Shown piece by piece: positions 19,537-30,301 of a DNA stretch of 57,586 bases; position 1 is the stretch's first letter; each line of letters starts with the position of its first letter. A program made the position numbers and the translations under genes. The DNA comes from Legionella sp. (GTDB lineage Bacteria; Pseudomonadota; Gammaproteobacteria; Legionellales; Legionellaceae): NCBI GenBank assembly GCA_017306715.1, contig JAFKHV010000022.1, forward strand, positions 1-57,586, given 5' to 3'. A model generated the notes under the pieces. It saw only the letters and a program-made list of their open reading frames with translations, was not told the DNA's origin and did no database searches.

Positions 19537-20375
19537 ACTCTATCCCTGACTAATAAACTTAAATCAATCGCCTGTACTGATTTGGTTAAATCACCAACAG
19601 AAATATAATCTACACCAAGAGCGACCATCTGATCTACCTTATCTAAAGTCAATCCTCCGGAAATCTCTAATTTTGCAGAGGAATTTTGATTCATAATAAG
19701 CGCTTTCTTGACCATTGCCTCATCGAAGTTATCCAGCATGATCCGCTCAGGCTTTACCGCAATCGCTTCCTGCAACTCGTTTAACGTTTCAACTTCTACT
19801 TCAACAGGGCGGTCCGGATAAGTAGCGCGAGCCATGCTTATTGCTTGCGTAATCGACCCGCAGGCTTTTATATGATTTTCCTTAATTAGAAAGGCATCAT
19901 AAAGACCCAGACGATGATTAACCCCGCCGCCGCAGGTAACTGCATATTTTTGTGCGATTCTCAAGCCAGGAATGGTCTTTCGTGTATCAAGCAATTGTGT
20001 TTTAGAACCTTTAAATTTTTGGACATAATGATGCGTACGAGTGGCGGTGCCTGATAAAGTTTGCAAAAAATTTAATGCCGTGCGTTCACCGGTTAAGACA
20101 TAGCGCGCAGGCCCCTCCACTGTAGCTAAAGTGGTTGGTTGCGCCAGCCACTGTCCTTCTGCTACCAACCAATTTATTTTAATTTGTGAATGCAGTTGTC
20201 TAAAAACTTCTTCTACCCAGGCTTGTCCGCACATCAACAAAGGCTCACGCGCAATAATATCTGCAGTGATCGGTAAATCTTCCGGAAGCAAACTGGCGGT
20301 TATATCGCCGCTGCCCAAGTCTTCACTCAGTGCACGCTGAACATCACTGACAATGGTTTGTTGCAAATTATTCAT
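19533..20375 (-). CDS. nadC: Nicotinate-nucleotide pyrophosphorylase (quinolinate phosphoribosyltransferase)
   Basis: It converts quinolinate and PRPP to nicotinate mononucleotide, the third step of de novo NAD synthesis. The 280 residues show the family landmarks: EDLGSGDITA near residue 18, ERTALNFLQTLSGTATRT near residue 100, LDTRKTIPGLRIAQKYAV near residue 130, GGGVNHRLGLYDAFLIKENH near residue 148, EVEVETLNELQEA near residue 195 and EISGGLTL near residue 237. The nadB and nadA partners lie about 5 kb away on the other strand. It overlaps both the antiporter and murG genes by 4 bases, implying coupled translation. Confidence 0.96.
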   Translation of the reverse strand: MNNLQQTIVSDVQRALSEDLGSGDITASLLPEDLPITADIIAREPLLMCGQAWVEEVFRQLHSQIKINWLVAEGQWLAQPTTLATVEGPARYVLTGERTALNFLQTLSGTATRTHHYVQKFKGSKTQLLDTRKTIPGLRIAQKYAVTCGGGVNHRLGLYDAFLIKENHIKACGSITQAISMARATYPDRPVEVEVETLNELQEAIAVKPERIMLDNFDEAMVKKALIMNQNSSAKLEISGGLTLDKVDQMVALGVDYISVGDLTKSVQAIDLSLLVRDRV

Positions 20376-21811
20376 AAAGCAGTCCTTTTTGCCTGCGCCA
20401 GATAACGCGCTTTTAATAAAGGTGGAGCAATAAATGTGGTGACAATTACCATGAGCACGATTGCTGAGAATAGGTCATCCGAAATTACACCCAGACTGCG
20501 GCCAATAGACGCAAAAACCAAACCAACTTCTCCTCGCGGTAACATCCCAATACCAATCAGAAGTCGGTCAGAACGAGCATTTGCACCAAGGCCACTGACG
20601 ATCTTGCCGATTATTGCAGCAACCAGAAGACCTGAAGCCAAGATGACCACATGCCAACTTAAAAAGGTTTCCAACTTCACCTGAATGCCGATTAATATAA
20701 AAAACATAGGCGCAAGAATCGTCTCTAAGGGTGATAGTAAATGATAAATGCTGCGCTTGGGGTCTTCATTCTTATCGAGTTGTCTAAAATACTCCTCATG
20801 CAAAATAATTCCTGCCGTGAATGCTCCGATAATGGTCGCTAATTGCATAAACGAGGCCAGCCACGACAAAAACATAATGAATAAAAATGAAATAAATAAT
20901 TTCGCTTCCCAAGGTTCTAGAAAGCGGAAAAAAGTCACTGCGTGCCGCAATAAAATTGGCCCTAAAAGTAAAGCCGTTACAAAAAACATAACCGAGGACA
21001 CGATTATGCGCAACACTACAGTAAAATCAACCGCACCATTAATCACAATTGAGCTTACGACGGCTAAAATAATAAGTCCCAGAACATCATCGAGCATCGC
21101 AGCCCCAAGGATGGTACGCGCCTCCCCTGTCTGTAGTTTTTTCATTTCTGCTAAAACACGCGCGGTAATACCAATACTGGTTGCGCTTAATGTTGCTGCA
21201 ATAAATAAATCTGCTTGGTAGCTTGCTTCAGGCATAAGCAAATAAGCAGTAAGAAACCCCAATCCCATCGGGGCGAGGACACCTAGGATTGCTACACGAG
21301 TAGAGTCTTTACCCGAACGCTTTAAATCCTCTAAAGAACTTTCCATGCCCACCATGAACAATAAAAAAATCACCCCATAGCGCGAGAAAATATCGACGAC
21401 ATAAGCAATTTTTAAATAATCTGCTCCATGAGGACTTTGTAAGGCAACTAATACCTGCTGAGCATCTTGTGCACGGGGAATGACCTGAGCTACGGCTTGT
21501 TCTGCTGTCATTCCGTGAAGCATTTCTTTAACTACCTCGAAAGTAGCGGAGCCTTCGCGTAAAAGTGCAAGTAAAGGATACCCATAATGATAAAAGATGT
21601 TCCCCAAGACGACACCAATGAGCAGTTCGCCTAAGACACTGGGTTGTTTCAATCGTCTTGCTAAATAACGCCCTAAAATAGCAAAGAAAAAAATACCGGT
21701 TACATTGATTAAAACAAACGTAATAGGATCTGCTTCCTCAGGAGCGGAAGCAGCAAACCCTAAAATGGGGAATAATATGCCCAGCATGGCAAACCATTTA
21801 GTGTATATCAT
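20372..21811 (-). CDS. CPA2-family cation:proton antiporter
   Basis: A membrane antiporter of 479 residues from the ATG at 21811; the frame also runs up to a TTG at 21856, which looks less likely. It has a Na_H_Exchanger domain with about 12-13 membrane segments. PSVLGELLIGVVLGN near residue 58 and LLFMVGMESSLEDL near residue 155 (the segment carrying the acidic residue of KefB/GerN-type transporters) are clear, and ARVLAEMKKLQTGEARTILGAAMLDDVLGLIILAV-type residues carry the DD ion-binding pair. There is no C-terminal TrkA-N domain, so it is not a typical KefB/C. It would exchange Na+ or K+ for H+. Confidence 0.87.
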   Translation of the reverse strand: MIYTKWFAMLGILFPILGFAASAPEEADPITFVLINVTGIFFFAILGRYLARRLKQPSVLGELLIGVVLGNIFYHYGYPLLALLREGSATFEVVKEMLHGMTAEQAVAQVIPRAQDAQQVLVALQSPHGADYLKIAYVVDIFSRYGVIFLLFMVGMESSLEDLKRSGKDSTRVAILGVLAPMGLGFLTAYLLMPEASYQADLFIAATLSATSIGITARVLAEMKKLQTGEARTILGAAMLDDVLGLIILAVVSSIVINGAVDFTVVLRIIVSSVMFFVTALLLGPILLRHAVTFFRFLEPWEAKLFISFLFIMFLSWLASFMQLATIIGAFTAGIILHEEYFRQLDKNEDPKRSIYHLLSPLETILAPMFFILIGIQVKLETFLSWHVVILASGLLVAAIIGKIVSGLGANARSDRLLIGIGMLPRGEVGLVFASIGRSLGVISDDLFSAIVLMVIVTTFIAPPLLKARYLAQAKRTAL

Positions 21812-21879
21812 TAAGTATCTCGATAATTGAAGAGAAAGGATTAAGCTTAAGCTCAATCCTTAAAAAAGATGATTATGAA

Positions 21880-24258
21880 TTATTGTTTTGCTAAAAACAA
21901 ACAGGTTTCAAGCACAGAATCCGGATTTAACGATACGCTTTCAATCCCTTCATCCATAAGCCAGCGTGCAAAATCCTGATGGTCCGAGGGCCCTTGCCCA
22001 CATATGCCAATGTACTTACCAGCCTGTCGGCATGCGGCAATAGCTAAATGGAGAAGCGCCTTAACCGCTTCATTGCGCTCGTCAAATTGGGCAGCTACCA
22101 ACCCTGAATCACGATCTAAACCGAGGGTCAGCTGGGTTAAATCATTGGAACCGATTGAAAATCCATCAAAATGTTCTAAAAACTCTTTAGCTAATAATGC
22201 ATTTGAGGGTAATTCACACATCATAATAACCCGTAGTCCATGCTTACCACGCTCTAAACCATTGTCTTTCAGCACCGTAATCACTTGTTTGGCCTCTGCA
22301 ACGGTGCGTACAAATGGAATCATGATTTCTACATTGTCTAATCCCATATCCTCGCGAACCCGACGCACCGCCTTGCATTCCAAAGCGAAACAGGGAGCAA
22401 ATTCTGGCGACACATACCGTGAAGCCCCACGAAAACCTAACATGGGATTTTCTTCGTGAGGTTCATAGAGAGAACCACCGACAAGGTTTGCGTATTCATT
22501 TGATTTAAAATCGGATAAACGCACAATAACGGGTTTTGGATAAAACGCCGCGGCTATTGTGGCAATCCCCTCTTTCAAGCGCTCGATATAATATTCCACA
22601 GGTGAAGCATAAGCCATCGTTTTTTCAGTAATAAATTTTTTCAGCTCTGCGTCTTCTAGTTGATCAAACTCCAACAGTGCACGGGGATGTATGCCTATGG
22701 TATTCGAAATTAAAAACTCTAAGCGTGCTAGACCCACCCCGGCGTTAGGTATAAATTGGAACGCAAAAGCGCGCTCAGGATTTCCCACATTGAGCATCAC
22801 TTTTAATGGCAATTCGGGCATGGTTTCCACATCCAGACAATCATGGGTGAATGGAAGTATTCCTTCGTATACGAGTCCAGTATCTCCTTCAGCACAACTT
22901 ACGGTTACTTCATCCCCATCTTTAATCGTTTTCGTGGCATCCCCACAACCTACGACAGCAGGGATTCCTAATTCACGTGCAATAATTGCTGCATGACACG
23001 TCCGTCCGCCACGATTAGTTACAATCGCGGCTGCACGTTTCATAACGGGTTCCCAATCCGGATCGGTCATATCTGATATTAATACATCACCTGGCTCTAC
23101 CCGATGCATTTCACTCACATCATGGATAATTCGTGCCTTGCCCTGACCGATTCGTTGTCCAATGCTGCGCCCTTCTGATAAAATCGTACTGCGCTTTTGC
23201 AGGGAGTAGCGCTCGAGGATTTGTTTATTTACGCGACTTTTTACCGTTTCTGGTCGTGCTTGCAGAATATACAATTGACCATTAATGCCATCTTTGGCCC
23301 ACTCAATATCCATAGGACGGCCATAATGCTTTTCAATAATAAGTGCGTGTCGCGCTAGGTTTTCCACTTCTTCAGCGGTGAGCGAAAAAACCAACCGTTC
23401 CTCAGCAGGCACCTCAACCGTTTGCACCCGACGATTAAGCTCCGGATTATTACAATAAATCATTTTTATAGCTTTACTACCCAGATTTCGCCGTATCAGG
23501 GCGGGCCTACCGGCTTGTAAGCCCGGCTTATGGACATAGAACTCATCCGGATTCACCGCACCCTGGACAATCATTTCTCCTAAACCGTAGGAGGAGGTGA
23601 TAAACACCACCTGATCAAAACCAGACTCAGTGTCCATGGTGAACATCACCCCACTAACGGCCAAATCACTACGCACCATTTGTTGAATTCCAGCGGATAA
23701 GGCCACATCGTGATGCGCAAACTCATGGTGGGTTCGATAGGCAATCGCACGGTCGTTATATAAAGATGCAAAAACTTCTTTTATGGCAAGCAACACCTGA
23801 TCGACGCCACGAACATTGAGTAAGGTTTCTTGCTGTCCGGCAAAAGAGGCATCAGGTAAATCCTCAGCCGTTGCTGAAGATCGCACAGCAACGCTGAACG
23901 TTTCACTGCCAATGGTACGCGCCATCGCAGTATAGGCATCACGGACGGCCGCCTCAAACTCCGGATGAAATGGCGTTTTAATAATCAAATCACGTATTTC
24001 TTTACCAACCACACTCAGTTGGTGAACATTATCGGTATCGAGTGTTGCGAGTTTGGTATAGATCGCTTTATCGAGATCGTTTTGCGCCAAAAATTCTCTA
24101 AATGAATCAGCAGTGGTTGCAAATCCACCGGGTACTAATACCCCTGCAGAAGACAAATGACTAATCATTTCACCAAGAGATGCATTTTTTCCGCCAACCT
24201 GTTCTATATCCTTCATCCCAAGATGAGCTAAATCGATTACATGTTTATTGACCGCCAT
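21880..24258 (-). CDS. ppsA: Phosphoenolpyruvate synthase
   Basis: PpsA makes PEP from pyruvate and ATP for gluconeogenesis, which suits an amino-acid-fed organism. The 792 residues match the E. coli length. The N-terminal ATP-grasp domain starts with [11 protein letters not shown] and has [20 protein letters not shown] near residue 125. The phospho-His domain has [21 protein letters not shown] near residue 420 (TCHA contains the catalytic His). The C-terminal TIM barrel has [17 protein letters not shown] near residue 702 and CGQGPSD near residue 753 with the active-site Cys. GAGG lies 6 bases before the ATG. It is monocistronic and divergent from purB. Confidence 0.97.
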   Translation of the reverse strand: MAVNKHVIDLAHLGMKDIEQVGGKNASLGEMISHLSSAGVLVPGGFATTADSFREFLAQNDLDKAIYTKLATLDTDNVHQLSVVGKEIRDLIIKTPFHPEFEAAVRDAYTAMARTIGSETFSVAVRSSATAEDLPDASFAGQQETLLNVRGVDQVLLAIKEVFASLYNDRAIAYRTHHEFAHHDVALSAGIQQMVRSDLAVSGVMFTMDTESGFDQVVFITSSYGLGEMIVQGAVNPDEFYVHKPGLQAGRPALIRRNLGSKAIKMIYCNNPELNRRVQTVEVPAEERLVFSLTAEEVENLARHALIIEKHYGRPMDIEWAKDGINGQLYILQARPETVKSRVNKQILERYSLQKRSTILSEGRSIGQRIGQGKARIIHDVSEMHRVEPGDVLISDMTDPDWEPVMKRAAAIVTNRGGRTCHAAIIARELGIPAVVGCGDATKTIKDGDEVTVSCAEGDTGLVYEGILPFTHDCLDVETMPELPLKVMLNVGNPERAFAFQFIPNAGVGLARLEFLISNTIGIHPRALLEFDQLEDAELKKFITEKTMAYASPVEYYIERLKEGIATIAAAFYPKPVIVRLSDFKSNEYANLVGGSLYEPHEENPMLGFRGASRYVSPEFAPCFALECKAVRRVREDMGLDNVEIMIPFVRTVAEAKQVITVLKDNGLERGKHGLRVIMMCELPSNALLAKEFLEHFDGFSIGSNDLTQLTLGLDRDSGLVAAQFDERNEAVKALLHLAIAACRQAGKYIGICGQGPSDHQDFARWLMDEGIESVSLNPDSVLETCLFLAKQ

Positions 24259-24506
24259 AACGACCTCTTTTCTGTAATAATTTGTGTCATTCTACTTAAA
24301 GAACTGCTTGATGAAAATGAAAATTGTTTCTTAATTAACGACCCGAAAAAATTAATTTTCAAGCAAGGGCATCGTTTTCTATAAATAGTCAATTTTCACA
24401 CCACAATCTTTTGTTGCAAATTTACGCCACTTCAATTCACATCTGGTCGCGCATCTACTATTATATGCACCTTATATTAAGTATTCATTTTCAGGGCAAA
24501 AAATAT

Positions 24507-25877
24507 ATGACGCTTTCTTCTTTAAACGCCATTTCACCGATAGACGGGCGCTATCTCAACAAAACTAGAACACTAAGCCCATATTTTAGTGAATTTGCCT
24601 TGATTTATTATAGACTAATGGTAGAGGTACGTTGGTTTGAATCTTTAGCAGCTAACCCTGCAATTGTTGAAGTGCCGCCTTTAGAGCAGACAACTAAAGA
24701 TTATCTCAATCAGATTCTTGCTGATTTTGATGAAACTGAAGCACAAAAAGTCAAAGAGTTTGAGCGACAAACCAATCATGATGTAAAGGCGGTTGAATAT
24801 TATCTACGCGAGAAATTTGAGCTTGAATCCAGCCTGAAAAATAGTATCGCCTTTATACACTTTGCCTGTACCTCCGAGGATATCAACAATCTCGCCTATG
24901 CCCTGATGGTCAAACAAGCGCTTGCACAAGTAATTCAACCAACGCTTGCAGAAATTATGGGGGGCATAACCTTACTGGGCAAACAGCATGGAGAGATCCC
25001 CATGTTAGGCCGGACTCATGGACAACCCGCCACCCCAACCACAATGGGTAAAGAGCTGGTTAACTTTGTAGCACGATTGAAAAGGCCGCAGCAGCAATTA
25101 GCGGAAGTTTTAGTGCCGGGCAAATTCAATGGTGCAGTCGGTAATTATAACGCGCACGTGGTTGCCTATCCTGAAGTGGATTGGCGTAAACATTGTACAC
25201 AGTTTGTCACCTCGCTGGGCTTGTCTTTCAATGCATATACCACACAGATAGAACCCCATGATGGTTTAGCTGAAGTAGCACAAATCATGGTACGCATTAA
25301 TAATATTTTACTGGATTATACTCAGGATATTTGGAGCTACATCTCTTTAGGTTACTTTAAACAAAAAACAGTAGCAGCTGAAGTGGGCTCCTCAACTATG
25401 CCGCATAAAGTAAATCCCATTGATTTCGAAAATGCGGAAGGCAATTTGGGTATGGCGAACGCACTATTCATTCACTTTGCTAATAAGCTCACCCAATCGC
25501 GATTGCAACGCGATTTATCCGACTCGACTGTTTTACGTAACATTGGCGTGGCATTCTCTTACAGTTTAATTGCGTATTTATCAGTCGCTAAAGGCAATGA
25601 CAAATTACAGATTAATAAACAGGCTCTGGAAGCAGATTTGGATAATAAATGGGAGGTTCTTGCTGAAGCGATTCAAACAATGATGCGTCGTTATCAGGTA
25701 CCCAATGCCTATGAACAGTTAAAAAAACTGACACGAGGCCAAGGTATCGATGCAGATAACCTGAAACAGTTTATTGAGCAGCTGTCGATTCCCGATGAAG
25801 CCAAAAGTCAACTGCTTAAGTTGACGCCGGAAAATTATACTGGTCTCGCAGCGCAACTGGTAAAAGCATTTTCATGA
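24507..25877 (+). CDS. purB: Adenylosuccinate lyase
   Basis: It cleaves SAICAR and adenylosuccinate in purine synthesis. The frame is open from 24411, but the ATG at 24507 gives MTLSSLNAISPIDGRYLNK and 456 residues, exactly the E. coli length; AGGG is 10 bases upstream. The fumarase/aspartase signature SSTMPHKVNPIDFENAEGN is near residue 296, and TSEDINNLAY and LGRTHGQPATPTT carry active-site residues. Its stop overlaps the nadB start by 4 bases (ATGA), so purB-nadB-nadA form one operon coupling nucleotide and NAD synthesis. Confidence 0.97.
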   Translation: MTLSSLNAISPIDGRYLNKTRTLSPYFSEFALIYYRLMVEVRWFESLAANPAIVEVPPLEQTTKDYLNQILADFDETEAQKVKEFERQTNHDVKAVEYYLREKFELESSLKNSIAFIHFACTSEDINNLAYALMVKQALAQVIQPTLAEIMGGITLLGKQHGEIPMLGRTHGQPATPTTMGKELVNFVARLKRPQQQLAEVLVPGKFNGAVGNYNAHVVAYPEVDWRKHCTQFVTSLGLSFNAYTTQIEPHDGLAEVAQIMVRINNILLDYTQDIWSYISLGYFKQKTVAAEVGSSTMPHKVNPIDFENAEGNLGMANALFIHFANKLTQSRLQRDLSDSTVLRNIGVAFSYSLIAYLSVAKGNDKLQINKQALEADLDNKWEVLAEAIQTMMRRYQVPNAYEQLKKLTRGQGIDADNLKQFIEQLSIPDEAKSQLLKLTPENYTGLAAQLVKAFS

Positions 25878-27526
25878 ATAGTACTTTATCCCAAGAAGGC
25901 CAAACCTTCGAATTTGATGTGCTGGTCATCGGTACAGGCCTTGCGGGGTTACAGTACTGTTTACAATTGTTGCAATTGCAACCGCATATCAAGATTGCAT
26001 TGATAAGCAAAGCTGAGGCAAATGAATGCAATAGCCGTTATGCCCAGGGAGGAATAGCGGCGGTCTCCTTACCGGAAGACTCTCTGGAATCTCACATTCT
26101 GGATACGCTTCGGGCTGGAGATGGCCTCTGTTATGAACCTGCTGTAGAGTTCATTATTCGTCAGGGTCCTGACATTATTCAGCAATTGCAACGCTATGCG
26201 GTGCCATTTAAACAGGACGAAAACGGGCACTTCAACCTCGCCCAAGAAGGCGGCCATTCTCACCGCAGGATTTATAATTGTGGTGACCTAACGGGCCTCT
26301 CCCTCATCCAAACATTAAACACCGTGGCGCGCCACCAACCCCAAATTCATTTTTTTGAACACCATGTCGCGGTAAATTTGATTAGCTCATATCATCCACA
26401 CCGCACTGATATCCAGGGTGAGGTCTTAGGCGCTTATATCTTAGACGAACAACAAAATCGCATTCATACCTTTCTTGCCCATTGTGTGATTTTAGCTACA
26501 GGTGGTGCGGGAAAAACTTACCGCTATACTACCAACCCGATGGTAGCAACAGGTGATGGTGTGGCCATGGCTTATCGTGCCGGTGCCCGTGTGGGAAATA
26601 TGGAATTTTATCAATTCCACCCCACCCTACTCCATCATCACAGTGTGAATAATTTTTTAATTTCTGAGGCGGTTCGTGGTGAGGGCGGTCTCTTAAAAAA
26701 TCCGGAGACAGGCGAGCGTTTTATGAAGCATTATGCGCCCGAACAAATGGAACTTGCCACCCGAGATATCGTGGCACGCGCAATATTTACTGAAATTGAG
26801 CGCAGCCAGACAGGTTATGTTTATCTGGATATTACACATCAATCACGAGCATGGCTCAGTAAGCGATTCCCTCAAATTTTCACCACCCTGCTCTCACTGG
26901 GTATCGATATGAGTCAGGATATGATTCCGGTTGTTCCTGCGGCACATTATCAATGTGGTGGTGTCTTAACCGATGTTGATGGGCGCACGGATCTAAAACG
27001 GCTTTATGCTATTGGTGAGGTAGCCTTTACGGGTTTGCATGGGGCCAATCGCTTGGCGAGTAATTCCTTATTAGAAGCCTTAGTCATGGGAGCTAATGCA
27101 GCACGATGTACTTTAAAAGACATCTCTTCTCCCTGGAAACAGAAATCCCCGATCCCCACCTGGAGTGCCCCGGGCAAAGTTAATGCACGACGCGCAAGCC
27201 AGATCAATGCCCAATGGCGAGGACTACGCGGTGAAATGACTTCTTATGCGGGCATTGTACGCACCGAAGCAGGTTTGCAAGATTTGCTACAATTAATTAA
27301 GCAACGAAAAAAAATTATCGAAGAATATTATTGGAAACATTCGATCACCCGTGATTTTGTTGAATTAAGAAACATAATTCTCAATGCTGAATTGATTGTA
27401 CGCGCAGCACTTGCACGTCGTGAGTCGCGAGGAGGACATTTTCGTGAAGATTATCCCCATACTACCAGCCATCCTCAAGAAAGTATCGCCAAAATTGGTT
27501 GGTCTGAAATAATTCCGGAATTATAA
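25874..27526 (+). CDS. nadB: L-aspartate oxidase
   Basis: A FAD enzyme that oxidises aspartate to iminoaspartate, the first step of NAD synthesis. It is 550 residues long. The dinucleotide-binding start FDVLVIGTGLAGLQYCLQL (13-31) is followed by SRYAQGGIAAV near residue 53, the EGGHSHRRI active-site loop near residue 126, HPTLLHH near residue 250, VRGEGGLLKN near residue 269 and the cap-closing HYQCGGVLTDVDGRT near residue 357. The C-terminal helical domain ends with ARRESRGGHFREDYP. Translation is probably coupled to purB. nadA follows after 31 bases. Confidence 0.97.
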   Translation: MNSTLSQEGQTFEFDVLVIGTGLAGLQYCLQLLQLQPHIKIALISKAEANECNSRYAQGGIAAVSLPEDSLESHILDTLRAGDGLCYEPAVEFIIRQGPDIIQQLQRYAVPFKQDENGHFNLAQEGGHSHRRIYNCGDLTGLSLIQTLNTVARHQPQIHFFEHHVAVNLISSYHPHRTDIQGEVLGAYILDEQQNRIHTFLAHCVILATGGAGKTYRYTTNPMVATGDGVAMAYRAGARVGNMEFYQFHPTLLHHHSVNNFLISEAVRGEGGLLKNPETGERFMKHYAPEQMELATRDIVARAIFTEIERSQTGYVYLDITHQSRAWLSKRFPQIFTTLLSLGIDMSQDMIPVVPAAHYQCGGVLTDVDGRTDLKRLYAIGEVAFTGLHGANRLASNSLLEALVMGANAARCTLKDISSPWKQKSPIPTWSAPGKVNARRASQINAQWRGLRGEMTSYAGIVRTEAGLQDLLQLIKQRKKIIEEYYWKHSITRDFVELRNIILNAELIVRAALARRESRGGHFREDYPHTTSHPQESIAKIGWSEIIPEL

Positions 27527-27557
27527 TTTTAGGGGCAGTATCCCTGGAGAGCAAGAG

Positions 27558-28901
27558 ATGTTCAAGCAAGAAAATCAGTACACCCCCGAAAGTACGATCA
27601 TGCGCGTCAGCCAAGATATGACCATTTGTCAAACCGATTATCCACTCGACTGGTACCAAGAGGAATTCCTTCCGTACGCACAAGAGTATCAGGCCTTACC
27701 CGATCGCAGACTCAGTACCGTTGTTGACTGGATGACTCCTTATGTTCGCAAAGCCCAGGATCATTTTGGAGAAAAATTACTCCTTTTAGCACACTATTAT
27801 ATGGGCGGAGAAATCGTTCGTTTGGTTGAACAATTCGGTGGTGTGGTTGGTGATTCTTACCAGCTGGCGCTAAAAGCTGCTGAACATCCAGAAAAGTCCG
27901 TAATTATTGAGTCCGCAGTGCATTTCATGGCTGAATCAATTCGAATTCTTGCGCATGATAATCAGCAAATATACATTACCAATCCAAAATCGGGTTGCAC
28001 CATGGAAATGCTGGCTAAGGATTTCATGGTTGAACCTGCCTTTTTAGACCTAAATGAACGTTACGGGGCAGAAAATATTTTACCGGTGTGCTACATGAAT
28101 ACGTCAGGACGTGTTAAAGCATTAACGGGGGCACAAGGTGGTGCTGTATGTACCAGCTCGAACGTTAAAAAAATTTTTCAGTGGGCGTTAAAACAAAAAA
28201 AGAAAATTTTATTTATTCCCGACCAACACATGGGCGAAAACGTCGCGCATTGGCTGGGCATCAAAGACCTCGCTTATTGGCCTGGTGGCACTGCAGGAGC
28301 TCAATATTCTCTCCACGAACAAAATGCAAAAACTTTAAAACAATTTGATGATGCGCAACTCATTTTATTTTCGAGCCAATGTGCTGTTCACACTTTTTAT
28401 CAACCGGAAATGTGTGAATACTGGCGTGGTCAGAATTATACCACCATCGTTCATCCGGAATGCCGAAACTCCGTGGTAAAAATCGCCGACCACGCAGGTT
28501 CTACCGCATTCATATGGGATTATGTGGTTAATGATAAGGGGAAAACAGGGCATTATGCGATTGGCACAGAAAATCATATGGTGCAGAATCTGCAACAACA
28601 TTGTAAGCAATTAGGGATTGTGGTGGTTAACCTGGCAGAAACCCCAACTCATAGCGCAACCCCTGGCCGTGGATGTGGTTGTGCAACAATGTCGCGCAAT
28701 GATCCACCGCATCTGGTCGCACTTCTGGATTTACTGCGTCAAGGTAAGTCAATGAACTATAATGAGGTATGTGCTGGGGATGTGGTCAATGAATTTTCAG
28801 GAACACGTAATCGTTTACCGACTAAGGATCAGCACTGGCTAATTACTCAAGCTAAAAAGTCGTTACAGATGATGATTGATATCACTGAAGACCGGATTTA
28901 A
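27558..28901 (+). CDS. nadA: Quinolinate synthase A
   Basis: A [4Fe-4S] enzyme that condenses iminoaspartate with dihydroxyacetone phosphate to quinolinate. At 447 residues it is of the long type, with about 90 extra residues at the N terminus relative to the E. coli 347-residue form. Cluster ligands are visible in GGAVCTSSN (near 196), VHPECRN (near 294) and GRGCGCATMS (near 374). HYYMGGEIVRL (near 79) and GDSYQLALKAA (near 98) are substrate-site segments. GAGAGCAAGAG precedes the ATG. It is the last gene of purB-nadB-nadA. Confidence 0.96.
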   Translation: MFKQENQYTPESTIMRVSQDMTICQTDYPLDWYQEEFLPYAQEYQALPDRRLSTVVDWMTPYVRKAQDHFGEKLLLLAHYYMGGEIVRLVEQFGGVVGDSYQLALKAAEHPEKSVIIESAVHFMAESIRILAHDNQQIYITNPKSGCTMEMLAKDFMVEPAFLDLNERYGAENILPVCYMNTSGRVKALTGAQGGAVCTSSNVKKIFQWALKQKKKILFIPDQHMGENVAHWLGIKDLAYWPGGTAGAQYSLHEQNAKTLKQFDDAQLILFSSQCAVHTFYQPEMCEYWRGQNYTTIVHPECRNSVVKIADHAGSTAFIWDYVVNDKGKTGHYAIGTENHMVQNLQQHCKQLGIVVVNLAETPTHSATPGRGCGCATMSRNDPPHLVALLDLLRQGKSMNYNEVCAGDVVNEFSGTRNRLPTKDQHWLITQAKKSLQMMIDITEDRI

Positions 28902-29002
28902 AAACTTGGAGACAAACAATTCTCCTCACCCAAACTGGATTACTTCACTTAAACACGCCATGAGGCAATCCAGCAAAAGTATGATGAGGCTATTTCACTG
29001 GA

Positions 29003-29431
29003 TTATATATCCCGTAAAAAATGCGCTTTTACTTTTACATTGACACCGGGACTCACAGTTAAAGTGCCCGCAGCGTCTCCAACATTACCATCCATGCGAC
29101 CATTAAGAGCGCCATACGGGGTTTTAAAAACGACGGTACCCTGATTACAAGAACCGGTAAGCTGTTTCTCAACATAAGATGGACATAAAGTGTTTCCAGC
29201 TTCTCGCATTGCTTTAACGGTCATTGTGAAAAGACCTTGCGCATCTAGTTCACTTAAGATACCTATACCTTCGTAAAGGCACTCACCAACCAACCAGTGC
29301 TCCACCGTCCCTTTTCCCGACCAGGTACCGGATAAATTAGCGCATCCTTCAGCAGAATTTATCGTAAATATAAAATCGGCATAGGCTGATTGGGCGATCA
29401 TTAGTGCAAGCAACAGGCATGGCTTCTGCAT
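29003..29431 (-). CDS. Secreted protein of unknown function
   Basis: The frame is open to 29527, but the ATG at 29431 gives a clean signal peptide, MQKPCLLLALMIAQSAYA, cleaved before Asp-19, and 142 residues; 29485 is an alternative start. The mature part has four Cys (GCANLSGTW, VGECLYEG, LCPSYVEK, GSCNQGT) that could form two disulfides, and alternating beta-type stretches ending LTVSPGVNVKVKAHF. That is consistent with a small beta-barrel, perhaps lipocalin-like from the SGTWSGKG start, but this is only a resemblance. It is convergent with nadA. Confidence 0.6.
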   Translation of the reverse strand: MQKPCLLLALMIAQSAYADFIFTINSAEGCANLSGTWSGKGTVEHWLVGECLYEGIGILSELDAQGLFTMTVKAMREAGNTLCPSYVEKQLTGSCNQGTVVFKTPYGALNGRMDGNVGDAAGTLTVSPGVNVKVKAHFLRDI

Positions 29432-29533
29432 GATTTTTGCTAATTTTGAACGATTCAAAGTACTCTCCCTGAGATTTCTAAGCATAATCAGATGCGTATC
29501 ATAGATTAAATAAAGGGAGGGTTCCATAAACCG

Positions 29534-29845
29534 TTAAATTTTTATTTCTTTCTTAAGTACTTGCCAAAACATTTTAAAATCGCCCATAAGGCTATAAAGT
29601 GGATATTCGAAAGTAGCGGGCTTATTTTTTTCATATAGAAAATGGCCTATCCAGGCAAAACCGTATCCGGCGATGGGCATAAGCAGCAGCCAGAACCAGT
29701 GCCCAGTCAACAATAGAAGCAACAAGCTCAAAATAACTAAGAAGGTTCCAACAACATGCAGCCGACGCGAATATTTGTTTCGGTGCTGACTAAGATAAAA
29801 AGGATAGAATTCTGCAAAACTTTTATATTTTTTAGGTGAATCCAT
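29534..29845 (-). CDS. DUF962 / Mpo1-like membrane protein
   Basis: A 103-residue protein with the DUF962 pattern: FAEFYPFYLSQHRNKYSRRLHVVGT (11-35; the H-x5-R-R-x-H core), two to three membrane segments (about 34-46, 48-66), AWIGHFLYEKNKPATFEYPLYSLMGDFKMF (64-93). The His residues match those that bind iron in the yeast homologue Mpo1, a dioxygenase of 2-hydroxy fatty acids. Bacterial copies are common but not well studied. It lies between two other small membrane or secreted protein genes on the same strand. Confidence 0.85.
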   Translation of the reverse strand: MDSPKKYKSFAEFYPFYLSQHRNKYSRRLHVVGTFLVILSLLLLLLTGHWFWLLLMPIAGYGFAWIGHFLYEKNKPATFEYPLYSLMGDFKMFWQVLKKEIKI

Positions 29846-29908
29846 AGCAATCTCTAAATGATACTTGAATTAATTATAGACAATTATTCGAATCAACCTC
29901 GGACAAGA

Positions 29909-30301
29909 CTATTGATAATGTTTATTAAAAACAATGCGATTTAAGACGAATGTAATGGGTAAAAGCAAAATGACTACCACCAGTGGCGCAAAGGTTACTG
30001 AAACCCCGATGCGTACTAGAAACTCTAAAGAAACAGCACCAAAAAAATACTGCAATAAGTAGATTAATAAAAAGTGAAAAAAAGTTTTTACGGATAAATT
30101 ACCTTTAAAAACATAGCTATTCATTATATACAAGGCGAAAACAGAAACCAGGTAGGATATAAAATATGCATATTGGTAGTTGATAAATCGATATAAGGCA
30201 ATATAAATGCCAAACATGATTAGGGTGCTGAGGCCACCCGTAATCGCAAAACCGAACATTTGTCTTTGTAGTGCCGCGCCCACTCTTTTCATTTTTATCA
30301 T
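29909..30301 (-). CDS. GtrA-family membrane protein
   Basis: A 130-residue protein with four membrane segments (about 14-32, 38-60, 72-92, 98-122). The start FGFAITGGLSTLIMFGIYIALYRF and the NSYVFKG motif after helix 2 are typical of GtrA proteins, and the end FVLNRIVFNK fits the same family. GtrA-like proteins are proposed to flip undecaprenyl-linked sugars for decoration of surface polysaccharides. No partner GtrB-type transferase is adjacent. Met-4 (30292) is an alternative start. Confidence 0.85.
   Translation of the reverse strand: MIKMKRVGAALQRQMFGFAITGGLSTLIMFGIYIALYRFINYQYAYFISYLVSVFALYIMNSYVFKGNLSVKTFFHFLLIYLLQYFFGAVSLEFLVRIGVSVTFAPLVVVILLLPITFVLNRIVFNKHYQ

Noticed and set aside
24411..24506. 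N-terminal extension of purB to 24411
   Set aside because: The extra 32 residues lack homology to PurB and the ATG at 24507 gives the exact usual length.
28950..28985. CTGGATT...AATCCAG inverted repeat between nadA and the secreted-protein gene
   Set aside because: Arms of 7 bp with a loop of about 25 bases are expected by chance at this level and have no U-run.
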